Of a DNA stretch of 38,761 nucleotides, positions 14,833 to 23,709 are shown piece after piece. The stretch is taken from the NCBI GenBank assembly GCA_900552545.1, contig USAL01000006.1:1-38761 (forward strand), given 5' to 3'. The notes beneath the pieces are model-generated. The model was not told where the DNA came from. It saw only the letters and a list, made by a program, of their open reading frames with translations, and did no database searches. The stretch comes from an uncultured Sutterella sp. GTDB taxonomy: Bacteria; Pseudomonadota; Gammaproteobacteria; Burkholderiales; Burkholderiaceae_F. Position 1 is the first letter of the stretch. Each line of letters opens with the position of its first letter. The position numbers and the translations under genes were made by a program.

Positions 14833-17436
14833 ATGCTCTTTTTCTCGCTCAAACAGATTCGCAGGCACTTTGCCCGCAGCATCACCGAATGGTCGGACGC
14901 TGGCACCGGTCTTTTTGCGCTCACGGTGAACGCCGTCGCGCTCGTGCTTGCCTGGATCTTCGTGCCGCTTGAGCGCAGCTGGTGGCAGAACATCCGCGCC
15001 AACCGCAGGCGACTTTACCCGCACGTCAACTTCGACCGTCCGTCGGGGGCCGACGTCGTGCGCATCTTCCTGCAGTCGCTTCTCCTGTGCGTGGTCTACG
15101 CCTTCGACTGGAAGCGCTTTTCTACTTCAAACCCGATCGCCCGCACGGTGCGCGCCTTCGTGCACGGCATGCAGCGCCTCGGAGCTGCGATCGGAGGTCT
15201 CGGCACCCGGCTTTTGTCGCACGTGGGCGAAACGGTCGAAGAGCGCGAGGCCGCCTCGACGTTTGTCAATCCCGTGCCGCGGCGGCTTCAGAAGATGCTC
15301 GTGCGCGCGCTGATGGTGGTGGTGGCCGCGCTCGCCTTCTTGTGCATCACGCAGCCCTTTGACGTCAAGGGGCAGGTGATCTTTCTGTCGATCATGCTTT
15401 TTTCGGCCTGGAGCTTTACGCACGTCAAGTCGCGCGTCACGCTCATGGTCCTTTTCGTGATCTCGGTCACCGTCTCCGGGCGCTATCTCTGGTGGCGCTG
15501 CACGCAGACGATTCACGGCGCAACGCCCGTGGAGCTCTTCTTTAGTCTCCTGCTTCTCGCCGCGGAAATCTACGCCTTCATCGTGATGCTTCTGGGATAC
15601 TTCCAGGTCTGCTGGGTTCTTGACCGCAAGCCCTGGCCGATGCCCGCCGACCGCACGACGTGGCCCACGGTCGACATCTTCATTCCGACCTACAATGAGT
15701 CGCTTGAGGTGATCAAGCCCACGGTCTTTGCCGCACTCAACCTCGACTGGCCCGCCGACAAGCTGCGCGTGCATCTCTTGGACGACGGCAGCCGCGAGGC
15801 CTTTGCCGAATTCGCAACGTCGGTGGGCGTGAACTACATCAAGCGCGACGAGCACAACCACGCCAAGGCGGGCAACATCAACCATGCGCTCACGATCACC
15901 GAGGGTGAATTCATCGTCGTCTTTGACTGCGACCACGTGCCCTCGTGCGACTTTCTCACAAGCACCGTAGGCTGGCTCATCAAGGACAAGCGCATCGCCC
16001 TCGTGCAGACCCCGCATCACTTCTACTCGCCCGATCCGTTTGAAAAGAACCTGCACCTTGAGCGGGCGATGCCCATTGAAAACTCGCTTTTCCACGACTT
16101 CATTCAAAAGGGCAACGACACCTGGAACGCAGTGATGTTCTGCGGCTCAAGCGCCGTCATGCGCCGCGCGGCGCTCGCGCAGATCGGCGGCATCGCCGTC
16201 GAGACCGTGACCGAAGACGCGCATACGTCGTTGAAGCTCAATCGCCTCGGCTGGAAGTCGGCCTTCATCTCGCGGCCGCTCGCTTCGGGTCTTTCGACCG
16301 AATCCCTGTCGGCCCACATCGGGCAGCGCATCCGCTGGGCGCGCGGCATGATCCAGATCTTTCGCCTGGATAATCCCCTTCTCGGCAAGGGGCTCACGCT
16401 GCCGCAGCGACTGTGCTTTTTCAACGCCATGGTGCATTTCCTACACGGGCTGCCGCGCTTGATCTTTCTTGTGGCGCCGCTGCCCTACATGTTTGCCGAC
16501 ATCTACGTGATCTACGCCACGGCGGCGGCCATCTTTGCCTACGTCATTCCGCACATGGTGCATGCGGCGATCACAAACCAGATCCTGCAGCGCGGCTACC
16601 GCTATCCGTTTTTAAGCGGCGTCTACGAGACGGTGCTCTCCTGGTACATCCTGCTGCCCACGACCGTTGCGCTCATCTTCCCGCACAAGGGCAAGTTCAA
16701 CGTCACCGCCAAGGGCATGACGATCGACAAGAAGTACGTCGACTGGAGCATCGCCAAGCCCGTGCTCGTACTCATTGCGCTCAATGTCGCGGGGCTTCTC
16801 GTTGGCATCTACAAGACCGTGACGGCGGCCGACCCGCAGGTGTCGACCCTGATCATCAACATCGGCTGGATCGTCTACAACCTGATGGTGCTCGGCGCGG
16901 CCGCGGCCGTGGCTGTCGAAGAGGTGCAAAAACACCGGCTGCCGCGCATCCCGCTTGAGGTGCCGGTCTCGCTCTTCATGAAATCGTCCGAGGCCGCGGC
17001 AGGCTCTGCTCTTGCTGCGCAGCTTCTTGAATACTCGCAGCAGGAAGTGCGCATTGCGGCCGATGCGAGCGTTCTCGCGCAGCTTGCAGCCGACAAGACG
17101 CTCGTACTTGAGCTCGCCTCGCGCGGCGAGCGCCACCGGTTTGAGGCGCGCGTCACGGTGATCGATGAAGCCGCCGGCGCCTTTGAAGCCGCGCTCGTCT
17201 TTCACTCGAGCCGCGAGGAGATTGCCTTCAACCGCTGCACGTTCGCCCGCGAGGGCATGTGGGCCATCCCGCCCAAGGGCCACGTCGACGATCACTTCGT
17301 CGCGGGCTTCCTGCGGCTTGGGTCGCTTGCGATCTACGGCTACAAGTCGCTCATCGAATTCCTGCCCGGCTCCGTGGGCCGCGCAATCCGTTTCATTCTG
17401 TCCCTGCTGCCGCGCGTTCCGCGCGCTGCGGCTTGA
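14833..17436 (+). CDS. bcsA: Cellulose synthase catalytic subunit BcsA
   Basis: An 867-residue inner-membrane family-2 glycosyltransferase that polymerises UDP-glucose and translocates the cellulose chain. It has an enterobacterial-type N-terminal extension, then membrane helices, then the GT domain with D317/D318 (LLDDGS), D365-C-D367 (FDCDHVP), T460-E-D462 and Q498-R-I-R-W502 (QxxRW gating and acceptor motif). More helices lead to a C-terminal PilZ domain from about 690. The PilZ c-di-GMP motifs are degraded: RxxxR reads H701...R705 and [D/N]xSxxG reads E733-Y-S-Q-Q-E738. The ATG at 14833 follows a weak ribosome site (TAGCCCTGCCC), so translation may be low or the start could be slightly different. 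It begins the operon; bcsB starts 14 bases after it. Confidence 0.96.
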   Translation: MLFFSLKQIRRHFARSITEWSDAGTGLFALTVNAVALVLAWIFVPLERSWWQNIRANRRRLYPHVNFDRPSGADVVRIFLQSLLLCVVYAFDWKRFSTSNPIARTVRAFVHGMQRLGAAIGGLGTRLLSHVGETVEEREAASTFVNPVPRRLQKMLVRALMVVVAALAFLCITQPFDVKGQVIFLSIMLFSAWSFTHVKSRVTLMVLFVISVTVSGRYLWWRCTQTIHGATPVELFFSLLLLAAEIYAFIVMLLGYFQVCWVLDRKPWPMPADRTTWPTVDIFIPTYNESLEVIKPTVFAALNLDWPADKLRVHLLDDGSREAFAEFATSVGVNYIKRDEHNHAKAGNINHALTITEGEFIVVFDCDHVPSCDFLTSTVGWLIKDKRIALVQTPHHFYSPDPFEKNLHLERAMPIENSLFHDFIQKGNDTWNAVMFCGSSAVMRRAALAQIGGIAVETVTEDAHTSLKLNRLGWKSAFISRPLASGLSTESLSAHIGQRIRWARGMIQIFRLDNPLLGKGLTLPQRLCFFNAMVHFLHGLPRLIFLVAPLPYMFADIYVIYATAAAIFAYVIPHMVHAAITNQILQRGYRYPFLSGVYETVLSWYILLPTTVALIFPHKGKFNVTAKGMTIDKKYVDWSIAKPVLVLIALNVAGLLVGIYKTVTAADPQVSTLIINIGWIVYNLMVLGAAAAVAVEEVQKHRLPRIPLEVPVSLFMKSSEAAAGSALAAQLLEYSQQEVRIAADASVLAQLAADKTLVLELASRGERHRFEARVTVIDEAAGAFEAALVFHSSREEIAFNRCTFAREGMWAIPPKGHVDDHFVAGFLRLGSLAIYGYKSLIEFLPGSVGRAIRFILSLLPRVPRAAA

Positions 17437-17450
17437 CATCGACCACTGTC

Positions 17451-19778
17451 ATGAAGCCATTCAAACGCTTGAAACTCAGTCTTTGGTGCAGCGCCTGCCT
17501 GGCGCTTGCCGTGGGGCTTGCGCGCCCGCTTTCGGCCGCTCCCAACCAGGAGGCCGCGCACGACGCCCAGCCCCAGAAGCCCTCGGCCGTCTGGCGCACT
17601 GACGCCACCACGAACGTGGCGCAGACGCTCGATCTCATCAGCCTTGTGCCCGGAGGCCAGGCCACGGCCGTCAAGCTCACCGGTGCCAACCCCACGCAGT
17701 ACTTCGACTTCGGCGTGCGCGCCGACGAGATCGTGAGCAGCGCCGCGCTTGAGCTTGACTTCACCGCCTCGCCCTCTCTCATTGCCGCGACCTCGCAGAT
17801 CAACGTCTTTTTAAACGGCGAGCTGCAGGGCTCGCATGCGCTTACAAAGGACACGATGGGCAAACCCGCGCACGCCTCCTTTGCCCTCAACCCCAAGGCA
17901 ATGAAAAAGCGCAACCAGATCGCCGTCGAATTCGTGGGCCACTATCAGGTGGTCTGCGAAAACGAAAGCAACAAGGCGCTGTGGCTTGACATCGCGCCGA
18001 CGAGCCGTCTGACGCTTTCAAAGCAAAATCTGCGACTTTCCAACGACCTCGCGCAGCTGCCGCTTCCCTTTGTCGACGCCGCAGGCAACGCCGCGACGGT
18101 GCTGCCGCTCGTCTTTGCCGAGGCTCCGAGCCGCGAGCAGAAGCTTGCCGCGGCGCTGGTCGCAGGTCACGTCGGCGCCCTCTCGGGCTGGCGCGGCGCC
18201 GACTTCCCGGTCTACATGGGGTCGCTCCCGGGCAAGGGCCACTACGTCGTCTTTGCCACCAACGAACGGCGTCCCGAATTCATGGCCGAGCTCCCGGTCT
18301 TTGAAGGGCCGGAGCTTTTGATGTTCGACGCCCCGGGGAGCCTCTTTGAGAAGATGCTCGTCGTGGGCGGGCGCAACGACAAGGAGCTTGTGACCGCCGC
18401 GCAGGCGCTCGTTGCCTCCAACCAGATGCTCATCGGGCCGCGCCATCGCGTCAAGGGCGACTTCAAGGTCGCAGACGTCCTTCCCGCCTACAGCAGCCCG
18501 CGCTGGGTGAACACCGATGAGGCCGTGCCGCTGCGCGAGCTCATGGAGTACCCCGAGCAGCTCACCGCCCGCGGGACGGCGCTCCCGGCCCTGCACGTCG
18601 AGATGCGCCTTGCGCCCGACATGTACATCACGAGCGCCTCGGAAGCCAACATCAGCCTTCTGTACCGCTACACCAAGCCCGCTGCAGGGCAGCCTGCGCA
18701 GCTCAGAACGCTTGTAAACGGCTACCTTGCCGACAGCGAGAATCTCTCCGAAGACGCAAGCCGCGGCGCCAAGACGGTGTCGCTGCCGCTCAAAACGGGT
18801 CCCGCCGTTGCCATCGGCGGCAAGCCCTCGGGCCTTGCTGCCGTCAACGACATCTCCTTTGAGACGTTCTACCAGACGGTCACCAACGAAGGGTCGCCCG
18901 AAAACTGCCGCGCCTCGACGCTTCCGACGCACCAGATCCAGATCGATCCGACCTCGATGATCGAATTCAGCGGCATGTACCACTACGCGCAGCTGCCCGA
19001 GATCGGGCTCTTTACGCAGGGCGCATTCCCGTTTTCGAAATACGCCGATCTCTCGCAGACCGCTGCGGTGATCGACGACAAGGCCTCGGGCGCCGAGCTC
19101 ACGACGCTTTTCAACGCGATCGGACGCATCGGCGCGGCCACCGGCACGGCCCCCGTGCATCTGACGATCGCTTCACCGGACGAAACCGCCCTCATGCAGA
19201 ACAAGGATCTGCTTGTCGTCGGCAAGCTTCCCGCCACGGTGCTCGACATCAGCCAGGACTCGGCCGATGCGCTCGCGCAGACGCTTGAAAAGTGGTTTGA
19301 GAAGCCCGCCGCAAAGGCCAACGACAAGGCTGAGGCCAAGGCCGACGCAAAGGCTCAAGGCCAAAACAACGCCAAGAACGAAGTCAAGTCCGAAGAAACC
19401 GAGGACGCCGCGCCGGAATTCCTGACCACGGGCTTTGCCGTGATCAGCTCGATCAAGTCGCCGCTCGCGGGCAACCGCACGCTCGTTGCGCTGCTCTCTG
19501 AAGGCGCCCGGGGCGCGCACGTGCTCAACAGCCGCCTCGCGCGGCCGGGCGATCTTGCCGAAGCAGCTGGCGGCACGGTCTTCGTGGGCGAGGATACGCT
19601 CACGGGCTTTGCCCCCGAGTCGACCTACACCGTGGGCGACATGCCGTGGTTGCGCCGCGTGTGGTTGTCGCTTGCCGACCGTCCCTTCATCCTCGTCTTC
19701 TGCGCCCTTGCCGCCGCACTTGTGGCCGGTGCAGGAATCTTCCTTAACATGCGCCGTTGGATCAGGAGAAGAGCATGA
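17451..19778 (+). CDS. bcsB: Cellulose synthase periplasmic subunit BcsB
   Basis: A 775-residue periplasmic partner of BcsA that guides the glucan chain and is anchored by one C-terminal helix (PFILVFCALAAALVAGAGIFL, near residues 745-765). A signal peptide is visible (KLSLWCSACLALAVGLARPLSAAP). The carbohydrate-binding and flavodoxin-like domains span about 60-600. Near residues 616-655 there is a low-complexity insert rich in lysine, alanine and glutamate (AAKANDKAEAKADAKAQ), which is not typical of the family. I choose the ATG at 17451 because it gives the signal peptide; it has no good Shine-Dalgarno sequence, so coupling to the end of bcsA is possible. Its stop overlaps the start of bcsZ by ATGA. 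Confidence 0.94.
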   Translation: MKPFKRLKLSLWCSACLALAVGLARPLSAAPNQEAAHDAQPQKPSAVWRTDATTNVAQTLDLISLVPGGQATAVKLTGANPTQYFDFGVRADEIVSSAALELDFTASPSLIAATSQINVFLNGELQGSHALTKDTMGKPAHASFALNPKAMKKRNQIAVEFVGHYQVVCENESNKALWLDIAPTSRLTLSKQNLRLSNDLAQLPLPFVDAAGNAATVLPLVFAEAPSREQKLAAALVAGHVGALSGWRGADFPVYMGSLPGKGHYVVFATNERRPEFMAELPVFEGPELLMFDAPGSLFEKMLVVGGRNDKELVTAAQALVASNQMLIGPRHRVKGDFKVADVLPAYSSPRWVNTDEAVPLRELMEYPEQLTARGTALPALHVEMRLAPDMYITSASEANISLLYRYTKPAAGQPAQLRTLVNGYLADSENLSEDASRGAKTVSLPLKTGPAVAIGGKPSGLAAVNDISFETFYQTVTNEGSPENCRASTLPTHQIQIDPTSMIEFSGMYHYAQLPEIGLFTQGAFPFSKYADLSQTAAVIDDKASGAELTTLFNAIGRIGAATGTAPVHLTIASPDETALMQNKDLLVVGKLPATVLDISQDSADALAQTLEKWFEKPAAKANDKAEAKADAKAQGQNNAKNEVKSEETEDAAPEFLTTGFAVISSIKSPLAGNRTLVALLSEGARGAHVLNSRLARPGDLAEAAGGTVFVGEDTLTGFAPESTYTVGDMPWLRRVWLSLADRPFILVFCALAAALVAGAGIFLNMRRWIRRRA

Positions 19779-21142
19779 GAACCCCGAACATGAAAACCCT
19801 GCTGATGACGACTATTGCCGGCGCCATGACCTTTGTTGCCATTAACGCCAACGCCTGGCCGATGTGGACGAGCTTCAAGGCGGCCAACATCGACGCCTCG
19901 GCGCGCGTCATTGACTACAGCGACCCGCGAGCCATCACGACGAGCGAGGGCCAGTCCTACGCGATGTTCTTTGCGCTCGTGGCCAACGACCGCGAGACGT
20001 TCGACAGGCTCCTCGAGTGGACCGAGAAGAACCTCGCCAAGGGCGACATCACCAAGCAGCTTCCGAGCTGGCTCTGGGGCAAAAACGGCGAGAGCTGGGG
20101 CATCATCGACAGCAACAACGCCACCGACTCCGACCTCTGGATCGCCTACGACCTGCTTGAGGCCGCGCGCATCTGGAACGAGCCCAAGTACGCCGAAAAG
20201 GCCCGCGCGATGATGCAGCTCTTGAAAAACGACGTGCGCGAGGTGCCCAACCTCGGCCGCGTGCTGCTGCCGGGCGGCCAGGGGTTTGACCACCCCACGC
20301 ACGTGACGCTTAATCCGAGCTACTGGCCGCTCTTCATCCTGCGGCGCATGGCGCTCGAAGATCCCTACTGGGCCACCGTGGCCGAGGGCACCGTGCGTGC
20401 GCTCGTGCGCACGGCGCCGGCGGGCTTTTCTCCGGACTGGGCCAAGATCGACAAGACGGGCAAGCTCATCGCCCCCGAGGGCGACGACTACACGTTGGGA
20501 AGCTACAACTCGATTCGCGTCTACCTCTGGACGGGCATGCTCTCGCCCGAGGATCCGGCCTACGACATCTTGAAAGCCCAGTTCGAGCCGATGATTTCCT
20601 TGACCCAATCGCTCAACATGCCGCCCGAAAAGGTGAATGTCGTCACGGGCGCCGTCAATCAGGCGGGGTCGGCGGGCTTTGCCGCGTGCCTTCTTGAGCT
20701 TCTCGACGGCACCAAGACCGCTGATCTGATTCGCACCGTGATCGGGTCTGAACCCATCATCGGAGAAAACTACTACCGCAACGTCCTGATGCTCTACGGC
20801 GCGGGCTTTGACGAAGGGCTCTATCGGTTCGACGTCGACGGACGCCTTGAGATCTCCGCGGCCGCCCGCGACTTCACCACCGCCCGTGCGGCGGCCGATG
20901 CGCGTGCAGCCGAGATCCGCAAGGCCGAGCAGGCCAAGGCTCAGGTTCAAACAGCGGCCAAACACGCCGAGGCCGCCTCAGAGCCCGTGCATGAGGCTCC
21001 TGCCGCCCAGAGCAAGGAGAAGGTGGAGAAGGCGGAAAAAGTGGAAAAGGCTGAAAAGGCGGAGAAGACTGAGAAGGCGCCTGCAGCCGACGCTGACGCC
21101 GCCGCTGCGAAGGACGACGCAACGCAAGGAGCACAGAAGTGA
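19775..21142 (+). CDS. bcsZ: Periplasmic endo-1,4-beta-glucanase BcsZ (GH8)
   Basis: A 455-residue GH8 cellulase that trims cellulose in the periplasm and is often needed for good synthesis. The start ATG at 19775 lies eight bases after AGGAG and overlaps the bcsB stop (ATGA). A signal peptide ends near ANAWPMW. The catalytic acid E58 sits in TTSEGQSYAM, and the second acidic site includes D118/D120 in TDSDLW. The GH8 domain ends near residue 345. It is followed by about 105 residues of alanine/lysine/glutamate-rich low complexity with the short repeats EKVEKAEKVEKAEKAEKTEK, a likely long helix or disordered tail. E. coli BcsZ is about 368 residues, so this extension is unusual. Its stop overlaps the GTG start of bcsG. 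Confidence 0.95.
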   Translation: MRTPNMKTLLMTTIAGAMTFVAINANAWPMWTSFKAANIDASARVIDYSDPRAITTSEGQSYAMFFALVANDRETFDRLLEWTEKNLAKGDITKQLPSWLWGKNGESWGIIDSNNATDSDLWIAYDLLEAARIWNEPKYAEKARAMMQLLKNDVREVPNLGRVLLPGGQGFDHPTHVTLNPSYWPLFILRRMALEDPYWATVAEGTVRALVRTAPAGFSPDWAKIDKTGKLIAPEGDDYTLGSYNSIRVYLWTGMLSPEDPAYDILKAQFEPMISLTQSLNMPPEKVNVVTGAVNQAGSAGFAACLLELLDGTKTADLIRTVIGSEPIIGENYYRNVLMLYGAGFDEGLYRFDVDGRLEISAAARDFTTARAAADARAAEIRKAEQAKAQVQTAAKHAEAASEPVHEAPAAQSKEKVEKAEKVEKAEKAEKTEKAPAADADAAAAKDDATQGAQK

Positions 21143-22827
21143 GCCTCAAGCAAACCCAGCCGACGTCCGAGTCTTCGGGCGCAGGCGCAGCGCGTTCCGC
21201 TCATCCCCTGCGGCGCACCTACTTCGGCCTCGGGCTCTGGAACGTGTTCTTCATCGGCGAGTTCGCGCTCGCCTACACGGGCTATCTGCGCCTTGACCTG
21301 CTGCTCAACGCGGTCTTCTTTCTCTTCGTGCTCGTGCCGATCACGGGTCGTGTGACGAACGCGCTGCGTCAGCTCGTTGCCATCGGGCTAGGCATTGCGC
21401 TCGTCTGGTCTGAGAGCTGGCTGCCGGGGCCGCAGAGCATCATCGCCAACACCTCGGGCATCGCCGGCTTCTCGGTGAACTACGTCGTACAGCTCGTCTG
21501 GGACTTCATCAATCCGCAGATGATCGGCTGGGGCGTGGTGATCGTGTTGGGCTATTACCTCCTGCGCGACTTTGTGCGCATCACCACGATCACGGCGCTC
21601 TACATGGCTTTTCTGATCGTGCAGCCGCTCTTCATGCAGCCTGCGGCGCCCGTGCGCGCGCCGCACGTTCTGGCGCAGGCCGAAAGTCCCAAGACGCAGG
21701 CCGAGATTCTGGCCGAGGCCAACAGCGTGCAGACAAGCGACGCCGTCGCCGCAAGCGAGGAAGTGCAGAACTGGTACCAGACGTTCCTTGACTATGAAAA
21801 GGAGCGCATGGTGCAGTTCCCGACGGGAATTTCGGCGCGCGACACGCCCTTTGACATCATCATCCTCAACATCTGCTCGCTTTCCAACGACGATCTTGAG
21901 GCCGCGAACCTGCAAAACCACAAGGTCTTCGGGCGCTTCAACATCCGCTTCGACAACTTCAACTCGGCCACCTCCTACTCGGGTCCTGCGGCGCTGCGGC
22001 TTCTCACGGGCGCCTGCGGGCAGCCCTCGCACGACGCGCTCTACTCGGCGCGCCGCCCAGACTGCGAAGTGATGAACCGGTTGGATTCGCTGGGCTTCAA
22101 GCAGCACCTTTTCCTTGACCACAGCGGCGCCTACGACAACTACCTCAACACGATGCGCACCCAGGCCGGTCTCACCGCGCCCTTTGAGCAGCGAAAGTTC
22201 CCGCTCAAGTACATGTCGTTCAACAATGAGGAAATTGCCGATACGCTTTCCGTGATGCGCCACTGGACGCGCGTGATGAACCGCGACAAGCAGGCCCGCA
22301 CGGTGTCGCTCTTTAACTTCATCGCGCTGCACGACGGCAACCGCCTGCCGCTGCACAGCCGCTGGGAGGCCTTTGAGCCGCGCGCCAAGCGCTTCCTTGA
22401 CGATCTCGACACCTTCATCAACGAGCTTGAAAAGGGTAAGCGCAAGGTGCTTCTGCTCGTCGTGCCCGAGCACGGCGCAGCCGTGCGCGGCGACCGCATC
22501 CAGACGCCGCGTCTGCGCGACATCCCGAGCCGTCGCATCACGCAGGTGCCGGTTCTCGCAAAGTTCATCGGCTTGAAGGATCTCCCGAAGACCCAGATTC
22601 ATGTCTCGGGCAGTTCGAGTTACCTTGCGCTTACGACGTTGATCGGGCGCACGATCGAGACGAACTTCTTTGCCAAGAGCGCGGGCGCGGTTCCGCTCGA
22701 GACGCTCGTCAAGGATCTGCCGCAGACGCACATGGTGAGCGAAAACGGTCAGGCCGCGGTGCTCGAATACAAGGGCCGCGACTACCTCAAGCTCAACCGC
22801 GGAAAGTGGGAGCCTTATGGAGGATAA
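21139..22827 (+). CDS. bcsG: Cellulose phosphoethanolamine transferase BcsG
   Basis: A 562-residue inner-membrane enzyme that adds phosphoethanolamine from lipids to cellulose. The GTG at 21139 follows AAGGAG and overlaps the bcsZ stop (GTGA). Four or five helices lie at residues 30-175. The periplasmic alkaline-phosphatase-like domain follows, with residues matching the known BcsG active site: C246 (NICSLS), S279 in NSATSYSGP, H398 (LHDGN) and E444/H445 (VPEHGAA). These correspond to Zn ligands and the nucleophilic serine described for E. coli BcsG. It completes bcsABZG. The accessory genes bcsE and bcsF, normally found with bcsG, are not here, nor is bcsC. A terminator follows at 22882. Confidence 0.95.
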   Translation: MSLKQTQPTSESSGAGAARSAHPLRRTYFGLGLWNVFFIGEFALAYTGYLRLDLLLNAVFFLFVLVPITGRVTNALRQLVAIGLGIALVWSESWLPGPQSIIANTSGIAGFSVNYVVQLVWDFINPQMIGWGVVIVLGYYLLRDFVRITTITALYMAFLIVQPLFMQPAAPVRAPHVLAQAESPKTQAEILAEANSVQTSDAVAASEEVQNWYQTFLDYEKERMVQFPTGISARDTPFDIIILNICSLSNDDLEAANLQNHKVFGRFNIRFDNFNSATSYSGPAALRLLTGACGQPSHDALYSARRPDCEVMNRLDSLGFKQHLFLDHSGAYDNYLNTMRTQAGLTAPFEQRKFPLKYMSFNNEEIADTLSVMRHWTRVMNRDKQARTVSLFNFIALHDGNRLPLHSRWEAFEPRAKRFLDDLDTFINELEKGKRKVLLLVVPEHGAAVRGDRIQTPRLRDIPSRRITQVPVLAKFIGLKDLPKTQIHVSGSSSYLALTTLIGRTIETNFFAKSAGAVPLETLVKDLPQTHMVSENGQAAVLEYKGRDYLKLNRGKWEPYGG

Positions 22828-22881
22828 AGGCGGATAAAGGCGGCTTGAAAAGGCCGCCCGCCGCTTCGCTCCTCACGCAGC

Positions 22882-22916
22882 GCCTTGCGCAAAGCTTCTG
22901 CGCAAGGCTTTTTTTT
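22882..22916 (+). terminator. Intrinsic terminator of the bcs operon
   Basis: GCCTTGCGCA pairs with TGCGCAAGGC around a seven-base loop, followed by eight T. It lies 55 bases after the bcsG stop. Confidence 0.93.
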
Positions 22917-23109
22917 ACGTCCGCTTTCAACGTTCACCGATCGCGCCCCCGCGCACATTTTCTTTCAAAAAAGTGCGACGTCTCCGAAGGCTTTTTAGGC
23001 CATTCACCGTATTTCGATCCGACGCGAAAAATCTAGAATTGAGCATTCGCAGTACTATCGGTCGTTCGTTTCCAAAGGCCAAAAAATAATTCAAAAAAAG
23101 GGGAAGTCT

Positions 23110-23601
23110 GTGATCATTCGTCCTGCCAAAGAAATTGATCTCATCGATCTGCACTCGATCTACCGCGACGCCGTACTCGAAACGACCGCGACGTTCGACA
23201 CGATGGTGCCCACGCTCGAAGAGCGCCGCCACTGGCTTCTCTCGCACAACCAGGACAATCACCCGCTTCTTGTGGCCGACGTCGACGGCCGGGCAGTGGG
23301 CTACGCGAGCCTCTCGGAATTCAACCCCAAGAAGGCCTACAGCACCACGGTCGAGCTCTCGGTCTATATCGACAAGCAGCACCGCTCGCGCGGCTATGGT
23401 CTGGCCCTTTCGCGCGCCGTCATTGATCTTGCGCGCAAGGACGCGCGCACGCACCGCGTGGTTTCACTCGTTACGGCCGACAACGTCCCGAGCATCAAGC
23501 TGCACGAGCGGCTCGGTTTTCGCTTCGTGGGAACGCTCACCGAGGCGGGCTGCAAGTTCGGCAACTATCTCGACGTCATCTACTTTGAGATGCCGGTGTA
23601 A
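23110..23601 (+). CDS. GNAT-family N-acetyltransferase (phosphinothricin/methionine-sulfone type)
   Basis: A 163-residue acetyltransferase of the Pat/MddA group, which acetylates phosphinothricin-like or methionine derivatives. The start is a GTG at 23110 with GGGGAAG upstream. The family pattern starts with IIRPAKEIDLIDLHSIY and ETTATFDT, and the acetyl-CoA loop is recognisable as QHRSRGYGLALSRAVID. The C-terminal ADNVPSIKLHERLGFRFVGTL is the typical GNAT end. TAGAAT at 23034-23039 may be the -10 of its promoter. It stands between terminators. The real substrate cannot be deduced. Confidence 0.87.
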   Translation: MIIRPAKEIDLIDLHSIYRDAVLETTATFDTMVPTLEERRHWLLSHNQDNHPLLVADVDGRAVGYASLSEFNPKKAYSTTVELSVYIDKQHRSRGYGLALSRAVIDLARKDARTHRVVSLVTADNVPSIKLHERLGFRFVGTLTEAGCKFGNYLDVIYFEMPV

Positions 23602-23612
23602 AACGCTTCATC

Positions 23613-23648
23613 AAGGCCCTCCACTGATGTCCGAGAGCCTTTTCTTTT
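23613..23648 (+). terminator. Probable intrinsic terminator after the acetyltransferase
   Basis: AAGGCCCTC pairs with GAGAGCCTT (one mismatch) around an 11-base loop, followed by TTTCTTTT. It is weaker than the other terminators in the window. Confidence 0.55.
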
Positions 23649-23709
23649 ATCTGTTTCTGCACTTTGCTGCAGCCCCTCTTCCCTCTTCTTTGCCCCCCTC
23701 AAGGTTTTC

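Noticed and set aside
14464..15024. Minus-strand open frame over the bcsA start and its upstream region
   Set aside because: It overlaps the BcsA N-terminus, which is well supported by homology, and carries no motif or credible start.
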